DNA of 64,000 bases from Antedon mediterranea (Eukaryota; Echinodermata; Crinoidea; Comatulida; Antedonidae), in NCBI RefSeq assembly GCF_964355755.1, contig NC_092675.1, positions 23,042,412-23,106,411 of the forward strand. The letters are read 5' to 3'. The notes beneath the pieces were generated by a model. It searched no databases. It had not been told where the DNA came from and saw only the letters and a list, made by a program, of their open reading frames with translations. Positions 40,001 to 51,029 of this stretch are shown piece by piece. Each line of letters opens with the position of its first letter. Positions within the stretch are counted from its first letter, which is position 1. The translations under genes and the position numbers were made by a program.

Positions 40001-43000
40001 AAAGTCGTTTTCTTCTTGAGACGATATGACAACAGGTCTGGCATTGCACATTTCCTCGTTACATCGTGCGGCAATGCCCTCAAACGGATTTGCGTTTGCC
40101 ACAAAGTAACAATTCTTTCCATAACTGTAGGTTTGAGCCGGACATTCTGTGAAATAAATAATATGCGATAAATAATGTTTCAATATCTAATGTTCCCATG
40201 TTGTTGTCTAATATTTAAATGTGTATTTTTTATTTCGACAGGGTTAGCAAATATACATTGCTCCGATATCCTGTCATTATATGTATGCGAAACATCTTAT
40301 TATATAGCTATACTTTAAGAAAATGCACATCCAATACCGTAAATCCCGTTTAATATATTAGGGAGCTTTTGCATCGGGACGGTAAATGAAGGGGATGGTA
40401 ATTAACAGAGCGTAACGATTTTTTTCGACACAAGCGCTGACGTCATCCTTCTTGGTGAGTTTATGCGTCTTTGGTTAGAAAAGTTTATTTAGTCATTTTT
40501 GTCATTACCAAAATTGCAGCTTGACAAGGGAATAAGATATCTGAATCCTTTGATTTTCCGACGACAACATTACAATGATTAATTAAAAATGTCTTACCTA
40601 TCATAGGTTCTGCCGTCCTTTTCGCTATTCTATGGTTAACCTATGTAATATAAATATATACAATGATAGATATTTTCAATTTAAATCAACTTGAAACAGT
40701 GTTTCAATATCGAATATCCGTCGATATTCGTACGATAACAAGCTCAATTTATAGAACCTAACTCTTAAAGAAAGTTAACCTACTCTAACCTAAATACTTA
40801 ATAATATTAATTGAGTAAAATGGCCGAGTGGTTAAGACAGAAACGCCGTTTACCATACATCAGTTCGAGGCCGACTACCTCCTAGTTCTGGTGGTGGAAC
40901 AAGTCTTCTCAGATATGGAATATAAGCCGTAGGTCCAATGTACACAATTTGCCCTTTGCCTTTAACGAAAATCATTCGTTCCCGGTGAACTGGTTTACAA
41001 AATATCCTCTTGGTCAGTGAGATTGTCACCAATCGGATAGGACAGTGATTGATTTACTAACACTAATTAATCAGTGGAGCTGCTGATTGGCAGAAAATCG
41101 TCGACATAAACTTTCTGAAAATGAGATTATTGTATTTGTCGTGTGATTATACTGCATAATTTTCGTCGTCGCTAAACAAGATACCGATCTGGTGAAACAG
41201 TCTGGTATGTTCTTTTTAAAATTATAACTAGTATTTATTATGAAACATGAACAAACCAGGCTTAGTTTCTCTGAAAAATTGCTAAGAAAACATGTCATGG
41301 ACAACAGTATAATAAAATTGGTAAAATAGTCAAAGTAAAGCAAGAAAAAAAAAATTATAGTCATGCAGACAGTTTCATGTTATAAGAAGGTTTTAAGGAC
41401 GTACATGTGTATTGCAAAGTGGTAGATCGGTTTGCCGTTTTGTATTTTTACACTATTACACATTGCTGTATTTATAATACTCATGTGCTACTCACAATTT
41501 GATATTGTAAAATTAACATATTAATTAACGGAAACATTTTAGGCATGAGGAAATAAAGCTATTAACCTCGTTCTAAAATGCAATGGTGTTCTTTATATTA
41601 TGATTATGAACTCGCTCTAAATTGATTAGGATACCGTGGCATGCTATGGACTGCTGTATTGAATTGAAATGATGGACCTGTTTCAATCGTAATCAATCAT
41701 TTCCACATGCAAAAATTGACCGTTTGAACATTAATTTAAAACCGTATTATCATACTGGTTCACTACCAAATTGATGCATGCATTTTCGGTATGTTGAAGT
41801 TATTATAATCTATACAGTAATTTGTATTTAGCTTGTACAGTTTTATAAAGCCAGCCTAATGTTTATGGACGTTTTCAGAAAACACAAGTAATAAAAAAAA
41901 AAAACAATAGGCCTACAGGCGTATAGACAGTAATATTAATAATATTAAAAATAATGGAATCAGTCTTTAATATTATAAAACAACCCAATAAATAAAGTCA
42001 TGTTAGAACATATAAACATATAAGCGCGTAACAATTTCGAAAGGCATTGTGGGATAGAATAGAGCTATGGGTGGTGCCATTGTGAGCCATGGAGTAGGGC
42101 GCCCGCATCAAATTAGAAAGTCAAAATCATAGAGGGGATCTGCTAATGCTCTAGGGGGGATAGAGTAATTGACTGAGGAGTAGGGCGCCCGCATCAAATT
42201 AGAAAGTCAAAATAATTGAGGGGATCTGCTAATACTCTAGGGGGTAGAGTAATTGACTACCTAGTTTGGAGGGGGAGCTGCTCCATGCTGTGAAATGGCG
42301 TCGCCCAGTTTGACCTTTTAACCCTGTACTTCCGATACTGTGTTTTGAATGCAAATTGAAGAACAGGAGATTCTTGTGTTATAAGTTCTTTGATATAAGT
42401 AATAATCAAATGAACCGCTAAACATTCTGAATTGTGTATTAATGTACGTTACGTGAGCCGCTGTTTTAATACATCTGTGTTATGTCACTATAAACTTCCT
42501 TCCAGCTTAACAGCTGAACTGATTCAGTGGTTATATCAATGAACTTTCGAATTGAGATAATTATCGTAAAAGTTCGTCATGCAATGCAAGATATTAAATA
42601 GTCTATTAAAAAGGATAAATGTAACAAGTTGTTTCATTATAATTTAACTATTATATTTAGTCATGACAAACTGGTGTACCATTATATCGATAATTATGAC
42701 GATCCACTTGGAAATGTAATTATCAAATGTGTATTCGCTCAAAGGGGAAGAAAAATCGTGAAGTGCCTATATTGTGTGACGGTGATATGAAATTTATAAA
42801 CTAAAGCTCTGTCTACACTATCAAACTTTAAGACAAATAATGTGATGTGCCTATGGACATGATGATGTCATATCACTACCGTATTTAGGCATATCACACT
42901 TTTTTGTCAAACTAGAAATTGATAATGATGCCATATTATAATTATCATGATTTAGGCCTAAAATAAATTTATATAAATTAATCTATTAAAATGTTTTACG

Positions 43001-45821
43001 ATGAACCAATATAATTTTATTTTGTTTGTTTGATAGATGCTGTTTTTTTTAAATTGGAGATGAACATCTTTAAATACGGTAGCCAATTTTCTGGTTCAAT
43101 TTAAAAAAATGGCTGTATATGTATTGTGTATTAGACACCTAAAGAACAATCCATTTTGAAATGAAATTTAATTATCAAATGTGTACTCGCTCAAAGGAGG
43201 AAGAAAAACAAAGTACCTATCTCATTTGATGATATGAAACGTATTTGTGAAACTTAGATGTCAGAAATTGATTGTGATGCCATCCATTTTTATGTCATTA
43301 CAATTTAGGCCTAATCACAAAAAGTAAGACCAGAAACAAGATGACTTTACAAAACAATTTTTACTCGATCGTTAACTACATTAAGAGTATCTGAGGACAG
43401 GATGACTTTTAAATTTGTCTTAAATGTACCGTGTCTGAACATTAGCCTGGTCAAGCGACCGACTATAACCGAATTACGGAAGAACTGTCACAGTAAGTTT
43501 TAAAATATTTTTACAAATTAGTTTGTGAACGGCCATTGCACTATTTTTATATCCGTCGACAAATACAATATGATAGAAAGAGAAGCGTGTAAAGGTTGCG
43601 CCATCTACAGTACGGTCGACTTCGCTTTATGAATTTTAACCAGATTTCAAAGCAATCGACTGCGGTGCGGTGCTCCGTTTGGAGAGATATTTTAAAAGGA
43701 CAAATACCCACTCAATTAACGTGAGCTGAAAGAACACAGGGGTTCGTTTTTCTAGTGGCTGATCTGGATAGGCGCGAATGCTGACGGCTGTGAGTCCGCA
43801 GATTAAATTGCCTCAGTTACAAGTTATGCTGGGGGACGATAATAAAACATACCTATACTCGATAACCAAACGGGAAGGGTAAGCCCAAAATGGTGTTTCA
43901 GATTCTAAAGCTGTTGTTTATATTGGATAAATAATCTTGTTATAGGCGATTTATTTTCATCGCTATAAAACATTGATTTATTTTGTTTTGTACCGCTATA
44001 GTGCCGCTATAGCTAAATAATTTCTAGTAGGCAGTGTTGAGTATGGTTGATAGAGCTAACCTAACACTTTTTAAAAAATAGAAGCGTACTTAGCTGTGGC
44101 TCCATGAAAAATAATTTATTGCGACTATTTTCCAACGCGACATATTTTATCCCGTCACCAATCTTTATATTAGGTCGGTGGTATACCAGTATAAATTGAA
44201 AGTATTTAAACTGAGTGACGTAATAATTAATTTGTAAATATGCCTTTCTAATTTGTATCATCATCATCATTGGCAAGATCCAGGGGCGGATGAATTGAGT
44301 TCATTGGTGGTATGTGATAATAATAATATAATATCCTGGATTTATATAGCGCCTAATGTTGTGAAACCTCTAAGCGCTGAATAATATTACCCCAGTCAAT
44401 TTTTTGATCAAACATACTCCCATAATGCAGCTAGTATTCAGCGCAAAGTGGGATTCGAACCTCGATCTCTCGATCAGTAATCCAACGTCCGGACACACTT
44501 TGCGCCACACGCCCTAACTGGCGACGGCAAGAAAGCCTCCTTCCCACAAGTTAACATCTGCCCTAAAAATATGTAAATAGTAATATACCTCGAGGCTACA
44601 TTATAGTACTGTGACTACACTACTTTCACAATACAAAAATTTGAATTAATGTAGGCCTCATAATTAGAAATATTTAAAGTAAATTAATAAAAGAACAAAA
44701 AAAAATCCATTTCATTCAATTATTAAACAGAAAGATCTGATTTATAAGGAAATTTGATGTAAGCTTTAGTACAGTAACAGTCAACATAAGAGAACATAAA
44801 ACATTTTGTTCAATAACATATACTGCAAGTCGTTGCTAATTGCAATCCCTTTTGGGTTAAAACAAGTGCATTCTTTAAAAGATATCGCAGACATCATTTA
44901 TGTAAACGAAAGTAGACCTGTCAATATCAGTATGAATGATGTAACTGTAACACGTTTTCAAGTTCCTAATTTTGGTTTTTCTCCATTTTTTTTATGATAT
45001 TATATAATTATTTATCAGCCTACAAAATACAAGGCTAGCTAATTTTAAAAATGGACAATAAATCTTTATACAAAGTATAGGCTATACATCTAATTTAGAA
45101 GTATTACCAGAGTTAACACAGTTCTATAAAGATGTATTGTCTTATATAAAATGAAAAATAAAGATTAATAAAATCAGACTTTGAAGATGTTTGTAGTTAC
45201 TTCCGATGGGGAAAATGACAAAATAAATGGTTAAGTTCAACTAAAAAACCTATTGGCTGGCAGCCAATTTGACAATGTTTTGCTTTAAATTACAGTTTTT
45301 TAGGTAAATACATTTTCTTTTTCAAAGTGGATAACTATTATATGTCTATTACTACTATTATATTAAACTAACAACTTTTTTTTAAGGGGGACAATACATC
45401 TTTAAAATATGAACTAAATGTGTTGACAATTAACCAATACAATTGTATTTTTTGTTTTATAAATGCATTTTTTTTTTCAAAATTAGCAATGAACATCTTC
45501 TAATAGCCAAATTTCCGGTTCAGTTAAAAAACTGTAAAAATGTATCTTTATTAAAATCTTAATACATACTTGAATTATTATCAAATCAATACACATAATA
45601 CGTATTTTATTAATCTCACAGCTACGATTAAACTAGAAATTAGCATTGTTAATGTAAGATATATATATATATATTTTATAAATGTCCAATCTAATTTTTT
45701 TTAATGGCCATATTTAATAAATCACGGTTCTGAAAAAAAAGTATTACTATAAACTTACCAGCTTGACTGCCTGTACAGTTGTCAACATGCACAACACAAT
45801 AATGGTATGTAGGTCTCTCAT
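24676..45821 (-). CDS. Giant secreted protein: 3 C-type lectin domains, two acidic Glu/Thr repeat regions, cystine-knot-like C-terminus (10 exons)
   Basis: Exons in transcript order (minus strand): 45821-45759, 40640-40598, 40146-39880, 39664-39551, 39128-30603, 30441-30181, 29378-25995, 25853-25596, 25372-25208 and 25049-24676. Every border is GT-AG. Intron 1 is phase 0 and the other eight are phase 1, so the frame stays open for 4,484 aa. Order: signal peptide; 14-residue linker (VNHRIAKRTAEPMI); CTLD 1 (about 36-162); acidic region A (about 163-3004); CTLD 2 (about 3005-3137); acidic region B (to about 4219); CTLD 3 (about 4220-4348); linker; cystine-knot-like domain (to 4484). The acidic regions are rich in Glu, Thr, Asp and Val and almost Cys-free. 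I infer an extracellular gel-, matrix- or coat-forming protein. The function is unknown, and separate shorter transcripts cannot be excluded. Confidence 0.7.
25208..25372 (-). CDS. Exon: second half of C-type lectin domain 3
   Basis: Starts phase 1 after a TTTCAG acceptor. It encodes WELGKPGTSNCAVL, then GKWEDRVCSELFIAACEK, the conserved 'W..G.P...C......G.W.D..C.....CE' half of the fold. WED corresponds to the WND calcium-site motif. The sugar-specificity loop reads GKPGT rather than EPN or QPD. Confidence 0.85.
25596..25853 (-). CDS. Exon: first half of C-type lectin domain 3
   Basis: Encodes LCPENWVYFNKKCYQF at the start, then SSFCSERNA, ENEFLRSKI and AMWIGLSVN. The CPxxWxxFxxxCY start, the helix-2 ENEF motif and the WIGL core are diagnostic of long-form C-type lectin domains. 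The exon ends phase 1 (donor ACAA|GTATGT). Confidence 0.9.
25995..29378 (-). CDS. Exon: second half of CTLD 2 fused to acidic repeat region B
   Basis: The first about 46 residues (NWKDGEPSNINVDD, ACAVIISSTGKWMAESCKK, HRVICK) complete CTLD 2. About 1,080 residues of acidic repeats follow in the same exon. The dominant unit is 68 residues (204 bp) with blocks EEAVQTESPEAIEKETVTDE, IEETTTTE and EDVVTEPTDDEKDTEE, repeated about a dozen times between roughly 26790 and 29090 and then degenerating toward the end. The exon ends phase 1 (GCAG|GTGGGT). The unit spacing is regular and in frame, which points to expansion by unequal exchange under coding constraint. Confidence 0.85.
30181..30441 (-). CDS. 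Exon: first half of C-type lectin domain 2
   Basis: Encodes LCNVGWLQYQGSCYKF, then IKYCREQNSYLADM, SKDENEFVKEN, NRAWIGYTRE and WRWQSGEDVQFE. This is a standard first half of a long-form CTLD. Phase 1 at both ends, with donor GTAAGT. Confidence 0.9.
30603..39128 (-). CDS. 8.5-kb exon: acidic Glu/Thr repeat region A
   Basis: A single uninterrupted frame of 8,526 nt (2,842 codons) from the acceptor AATACCAG|AT to the donor GCA|GTAAGT. It begins DPTLPLPEECTVTTEAVPED and then consists of imperfect units of about 71 residues with blocks ESPTTTEEETLIVDTADTES, TEEPGKETEETTETEAEVDD, ETEVTTGGTDKGDVVVIEPT and DEEKETEE. The last about 150 residues before the donor diverge into non-unit acidic sequence ending INGC. 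Cys is almost absent except near the two ends. Predicted to be highly acidic, extended and disordered, with many potential Thr O-glycosylation sites and possible low-affinity cation binding. The frame has no stop and the flanking splice phases match CTLD exons, so I regard it as genuine coding sequence. Confidence 0.85.
32700..38100 (-). repeat. Higher-order repeat inside acidic exon A
   Basis: Diagnostic unit variants recur in register. The variant encoding ERVETES (plus strand GTTTCAACTCTTTCC) sits at 34310, 35990 and 37259. The variant with CTCTTCGGCAGTGGG sits at about 34723, 36403 and 37671. Spacings are 1,680 bp (560 codons) and 1,269 bp (423 codons), both multiples of three. Confidence 0.8.
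39551..39664 (-). CDS. Exon: second half of C-type lectin domain 1
   Basis: Encodes AWKDGEPQRGNLCAAM, RLGQWFAIPCE and IKILCEF in phase 1 to phase 1. EPQ occupies the EPN/QPD position and the WND motif is replaced by WFAIPC. Confidence 0.88.
39880..40146 (-). CDS. Exon: first half of C-type lectin domain 1
   Basis: Encodes ECPAQTYSYGKNCYFV, ARCNEEMCNARPVVISSQEE, NDFLQERLIDDG, KLIWIGYRYI and YRWIPTDETSRFEG. It has the CTLD starting disulfide pair and the WIG core, plus an extra Cys pair (CNEEMC). Phase 1 at both ends. Confidence 0.9.
40598..40640 (-). CDS. Exon: 14-residue linker of the giant lectin gene
   Basis: A 43-nt exon (ACATAG|GTTAAC ... GATAG|GTAAGA) encoding VNHRIAKRTAEPMI, phase 0 in and phase 1 out. 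That is exactly what is needed between the signal-peptide exon and CTLD 1. The paralogue at 56780-56822 keeps the same length and splice sites with changed residues (VNYRIEKRTPESMI). Confidence 0.6.
40818..40905 (+). repeat. tRNA-like sequence in intron 1 of the giant lectin gene
   Basis: Contains an A-box-like TGGCCGAGTGGTTAAG and a B-box-like AGTTCGAGGCC, as in tRNA-Ser/Leu or SINE promoters. The only other copy seen is at 56970-57063, inside the duplicated block, so it may have travelled with the duplication. Confidence 0.45.
42024..42392 (-). mobile_element. Truncated reverse copy of the CABLES-intron MITE
   Basis: Matches the 20743-21150 MITE in reverse complement, including the internal tandem duplication and one TIR (42361-42392, GAACAGGAGATTCTTGTGTT). 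The other TIR is missing, because the match begins at GCGCGTAACAATTTCG. Confidence 0.85.
44317..44513 (-). repeat. tRNA-derived SINE
   Basis: On the minus strand it reads TAGGGCGTGTGGCGCAAAGT, then a B box GGTTCGAATCCC (about 44461-44450), a body with GGGGTAATATTATTCAGCGC, and the tail GGCGCTATATAAATCC with an ATTATTAT run. The A and B boxes plus the tail structure indicate a pol III-driven SINE. The tail is shared with the element at 4341. Confidence 0.75.
45759..45821 (-). CDS. Exon 1: signal peptide of the giant lectin gene
   Basis: ATG at 45821-45819 opens MRDLHTIIVLCMLTTVQA, a strong signal peptide with predicted cleavage after VQA, then VKL and the donor CTG|GTAAGT in phase 0. It joins in frame to the 43-nt linker exon 5.1 kb away. 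It is the only signal-peptide exon I found upstream of CTLD 1. Confidence 0.65.
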
Positions 45822-45911
45822 TCTGAAAGATGCGTAACCTGGTCGAGTACGACCGTCCCAACCAAACCGATGATTGTGGGTTAAACAGAACACCAATGTA
45901 TAAGTAACTAG

Positions 45912-45919
45912 TTTTTATA
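45912..45919 (-). promoter_or_regulatory. Candidate TATA box of the giant lectin gene
   Basis: TATAAAAA on the minus strand, about 90 nt before the ATG at 45821. Transcription would be expected to start near 45885. Confidence 0.4.
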
Positions 45920-45924
45920 ATTTT

Positions 45925-48900
45925 GAATTTCCTTTCTAAATTTTAAATTACTTCACAGGGGGCGCACTTCGTGTAATAGTAAAAAATAATTGTTCTCGGA
46001 TACAGTCACAAAAATTAATCAAAAGAGAAATGGAAATCAACAATGACACACTAATAATAATTATAGCTAGGCTAGCAAATGACTAATTCCTACCTACTAA
46101 AGCTGGCCTATATTACATTATACGAATGTGGCAAACAATAATAGGTTACTTTGGAAAATGTCAATTCAGCTCTTATGCAAACATGGCTGCAGTCGCGTGC
46201 GCAAATTTGAGTTAGTGTTTACCGACCGACCGACATAGTGAACTATAGATAACAATACACCCTTGTCTGCTTCTTTTTACACACCTGGATAATGTCACCT
46301 GTAACAACGATATAACGGTCGAACAGAATGCATTATTCAAACCTCAATTTGTTTTTCTGTATTCTTTAAATCAAAGCAGAGCACCAATTATATGTTATAT
46401 AAACTATATATAGACCTAAACAAAGGTTTTATCATGTGATTCTGTTTGCAATAATGTAAAGTGAATATTATATTTTAATATAGGTACCCGAACACCACGA
46501 AAGAAAAAGAAACAGTATAACGGTATATGTTGTATTTATTTACATTTATATTGTAAAAAGTTCGTTCATAGAAAGAATGGTACAATGACAAAAATCTACA
46601 GGAAACAACCACTTCATCAAACAATAACATGAGAAAAAAGACTAAGAACAATTTGTTCACCATGGAGTCAGATCAAAATAGTCTTGTAGTGATGAATTCT
46701 ACTGTAAAATAAAAGAAAGTATCACTTTTATAAGACACGATAGTTGTTCTGTTTTGTATTAGCAAATTAAAATCTTGATCAAACGACAGCGGGAAGCAAA
46801 AGGTACTTACATTTCTACTTGATGATGATTGTTGATTTATATCACATTGATAAAATCTACCCGTGCGCCGTGATATCTTTATAAAGATTTGTACTAAATA
46901 TGATTCGGGCAAACTTTTTTTCGAAGGGATATTAGTAGGCCTATACAACGGAAAGATTGTATATAAAAATTACAGCAACTTTTAGTGTCCATCATAGAAA
47001 TCAGAATCAGCCTAAGAATAAAATTCTCCTAGGGAAGATTGTGGGTCAATTAATAAACGAACACATTACTTTCCAACGTTTAGTTTTTAAAATAAACCAG
47101 ATCAAATAATGAGCAGTTTGGCTTTCCGTGGCTTGTACATCTTAATTTATTAGAACTTTTCAGAAATAAAAAGTTAGTTACTCCTTGGTTCACTATTGGC
47201 ATTCAAAACTATCTTCTCTATTGGGATTGTACACATAAGGCATCGGAAGTCAAAATGCCAATAATGGCATAAAATAAAAGTACTTGGCATTCGAAGAATA
47301 TTAAACAAATAAGTTTTTTTATATACAACTAAATAAAATGAATACAAATTATGACCTTCAACAACTTAATAGCGAATATGTCAGCGTGATACAACATCCT
47401 TCAGCCGTCTATTTACATTCACGAAATAAATATGAGACATTTAACACAAATATTAATAATAATGATGATTGAAGATGTGATCTATTTTGTAAATTTAATT
47501 GTATTGACTAAACATAATGTACACACATTTCTAAAACATTATTACTTGTCCTTAATATGTAGATTTCTTGGCTTTGAGATATGGGATTGTGGCTTTTTCG
47601 GTAAGGGGGGGGGGGTGCACTTTGTGGTTTTTAATCAAGGTTGTGGTGAGAGTTATTAGTTTGTTTTTCCAGAAGAGTATTCCTATAAACTAGAGAATCG
47701 CGTTGCTACGACTAAAGAGATAAAAAAAAAGTCCGATGGCCAATGACGTCACAATTCAAGAACATTTAATAAAGAGAGTGTTACGAAAAAAGCTTTTATA
47801 TAAAATAATAAAAGATATCTCAGAAATGTATAGATACGTGTTCATTTTGATATTCGTGATATATGCAGCTGTAGCTATCAGGTATTTGTCGTGTATCATT
47901 CCAAAATTTAGCAGATTAATGTTATAGTTCCGTTATTAGTAGAGCATGCAAACTCGCCACTTGTGCACTGCCATCTCAAACTGACCTCTAATTGACACAT
48001 CGACCTACAGCCATCAGTTCAAGGATTGGCTAGAAATTGTGCTGACATTGCAGAAGGACAAGCACAAGATATTTAATTGTGGCACGAATTGCGTGCAGCT
48101 ACTAGACTATTGCATAAAATAAACAGATGACAGGGCATGCGCAGGATTGGGGAGTATCATTTTATAATTTCGTGTAATATTCATTAAATAGATATATTCG
48201 CACAATTACGCGAATAATCATTCAAGGACTGGCTAGCAAATGTGCTGAAATTGCAGAACGACACAAGCACATAAACGATGGTATTGTAGCACTAATAAAA
48301 TGCAGCTTATATTGAGAATCACATCATTCCGCATTGCGTGTAAACTTCAAGATAAATTTTGTCTTCGCATTCTAAATCAATAGTGTATGTCGAATAGTCA
48401 TGTGCGATGAATGTCAAAATGTGAGAAAAAAAACGCTACGGACACGTTGTACAAAATAATTGTAATTTAAGTATTTTATAGTTTTGTTTACTCATGTGCA
48501 GTGGTGGTTCCAGGATTTGCCCGACGGGGTTGGGGGTGGTAATGTGCGCTTAGCATCCATTTGGTGGGGACGCCAAGTGGGTTGGCTGAGCCCCGGAATC
48601 TCCCACAATATTAAACATTTAAATTTAGTTGCTTTTAAAGATGAAATCCTTGATTGGGCACAGCAGGGTATTTTTATCAAGGAATATGAATATTTTTCGG
48701 CCGAAACATGGTCAATCACCCGGTCCTTCTTTTTCCGGAAATCCAGATCATTTCATAGTTTATTGTGTGAACTCGGTAGAATTCATATAACTTCAGCATG
48801 CACTTTAATTATTTGAAATGTTCACGATTTTGAATTTGTTACTATTTTCATACCTTACAGTTAGTAGTCTGCTATCACTAAAATTTAAATGGAATATTGA

Positions 48901-49614
48901 TTCATTGGCAAAAGAATCAATTGTTGGATCTATTTAGTTTCTTTTTATATATCTCCACTATGATGGGGAACATTATCTGTGACTGTGATATTTCATTCAA
49001 TGCATTGGGCGAAATACAATTTTATCCCAAAGTGACACACATTGCCAACATTTTCTTCCCCCCCCCCCCACAATCTTTCAAACGTATACGTAAATTAATC
49101 AAGATGCCTGTCAAAGTGCTGTCAGCAGAGTTATTTTCTTGTCTTCTTGCACCAGCTTGGTTCCCCGAAACGCAACAATGACAATTTGGCCAATCACAAT
49201 TAAGCGATGGATTATTCTTATTAACTGTGGCACGATTTGATCCGATTTTCTTCTTCTGAGAGTCTTTTTGGGGGAAAATGTCTAAATACTACACAGTTAG
49301 AATATCTACTTCCTGTTTTAGAATGAAATGTTGAGCTAAATGTTTGGAGTCACACTATGTAGACATATGCTACTAGTTTACGAGTATAAATATTTCCACC
49401 CACGCATAGGAAATTAAAAATAGTTTTTGGTTTACTGTTGTGGTAGGTTACAAACGTCACAATGTTATCATCCATTCGATGGAATACCGTACCTAATGTA
49501 TTGAAAAACCTAATATTCGATGTATGTGTTGTACGGCAGTTCATATGTTAGGTATTATACAGATTATATAACAAACCTTACGAATATATAATTTATATTA
49601 TGTATATAATAAAT
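45925..49614. other. Intergenic region with scattered repeats, no supported gene
   Basis: Contains the short GGTC element at 46181-46249. The longer open frames here (46475-46948, 47432-47659, 48484-48816) have no recognisable domain, signal or conservation. The 48484-48816 region starts with a GC-rich CAGTGGTGGTTCCAGGATTT block that may be repeat-derived. Confidence 0.4.
46181..46249 (-). mobile_element. Short AGTCGCGTG/GGTC element
   Basis: ACATGGCTGCAGTCGCGTGC, then GAGTTAGTGTTTACCGACCG and ACATAGTGAACTATAG: the reverse complement of the element ends seen at 3031 and 5337. Confidence 0.55.
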
Positions 49615-49790
49615 AGACTTGCACTGATTAAGGGCTATTGTTGCCCGAAAGATCTGCAAATTTGTCTGGCTGTTTCACTTATCGTTTTCATTTAGCTTTT
49701 TGCTTATTTTATATTTTATCTCCATTGGGATCCAGCCACTGATACCCACATCATTGTCATTTTTCAGTAATTTGCCTTTGAATTTATAAA
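49615..49790 (+). repeat. Copy of the AT-tailed dispersed repeat
   Basis: Shows TTGCCCGAAAG, ATCTCCATTGGGATCCAGCC, CTGATACCCACATCATTGTC and TTTGCCTTTGAATTTATA, matching 23741-23952. The AT run at its end has been lost. Confidence 0.7.
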
Positions 49791-50410
49791 TAAATTACAT
49801 AAAAAGACCAAGATGTCAAGGCTTATTATGTTCAAATCCGGTAAACAACATTTACGTATAACGGTAAGTTCATTACTACATTACTCTAGATCATTATACC
49901 AGTGTTGTGTGTGAATATTTGATTTTATTATTAACTGTTGTATAGATTCAATGCAATATTTGTGTTATACATTTGTGGTAGTGGTATGGATTTACAAATG
50001 TCATTAATGACGGTGAAAATATAATTTTCGTTTGATTCAAAAGTTGAAAACGGTTCAAATTATGTAATTTGGGTAAGATAATTGTTTACATTAGAAATAA
50101 TACCGCTTTCAGAAAGTGAAATTATATCAATGTTAATGCAAACGTTTATATTTTAAAATTTACATGTAGAGAAATACCCTTTCAATATAGTGAATCATCA
50201 TTGAGGAACAGCGTTATTTCCTTGAAGACATCTTATAGCGGGAATACAAATAGCTTGTGTTTAATTCAATTCTGTTACGCCAATTTCCTATTAAATATAG
50301 CAGAAAATATGACTGTTAAAAAGTTACTACTTACACACGGATGCATAATATTACAGCTGTCTGATAGAATTACATTTAACAACATACACTATATGTTTAG
50401 TAAGACATAA

Positions 50411-51025
50411 TAGATAATATCCTCCTAAAACATCCTTTATCATAACACCTAAAATACTTGTATGTATTGTCGAGTGCAATTCGAGATCTAACATTGTATT
50501 TCATGTTTTAAAAATACATTTACATGATAATTACACATTAGCAATTATTCAATTTATTCAAAGATGTGATCCTGTAATATAAGATACAATGTTGAAAAAA
50601 CGACAAAGATAGTTAATATTATTATTTTAAGTGTAAAATCGATCGCATACTTTGGTAATCGCACTCGTGGATAACATTCTATATTTTTCTCCTTTTTTCA
50701 TCTTACCATTTATTGATCTTCTGTGGTTTACCTATATAACTATGCTTTCGGTAATCCTTATGAATACTCGAAATAATAATAAAACAAAAACTAAACAACC
50801 GAAAGCACAAGCATTTAGGCCGAAAAGCTATGTTGATGACACGTATGCAGGTGCGGATAAAAACCGAGATGGTAAATCAACACATCAACCAGCCTGGCGT
50901 CACCAGCGAAGTATGCCAGTCAATTCCAAGAATGACGTGACAATGGGTCCACCGGACGATGCAAATGAGTTTTTTCAGTGGTATGTCAAAGTCAACACTG
51001 AGAAAATCTTCATTAGCAGGTAGAA
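50411..51025 (+). repeat. Duplicated segment, also present at 63455-64000
   Basis: About 600 bp closely match the right end of the window. Shared blocks are TCCTCCTAAAACATCCTTTA, GTCGAGTGCAATTCGAGATC, GAAAGCACAAGCATTTA and AACCAGCCTGGCGTCACCAG. It contains an open frame (50652-51023) whose last 70 codons look more protein-like (YVDDTYAGADKNRDGKSTHQ). I do not recognise it; it could be part of a mobile element or an exon of a duplicated gene. Confidence 0.6.
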
Positions 51026-51029
51026 ACCA

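Noticed and set aside
48484-48816. 110-codon open frame
   Set aside because: No domain or signal. It starts with sequence that looks repeat-derived, and the opposite strand is also open over much of it.
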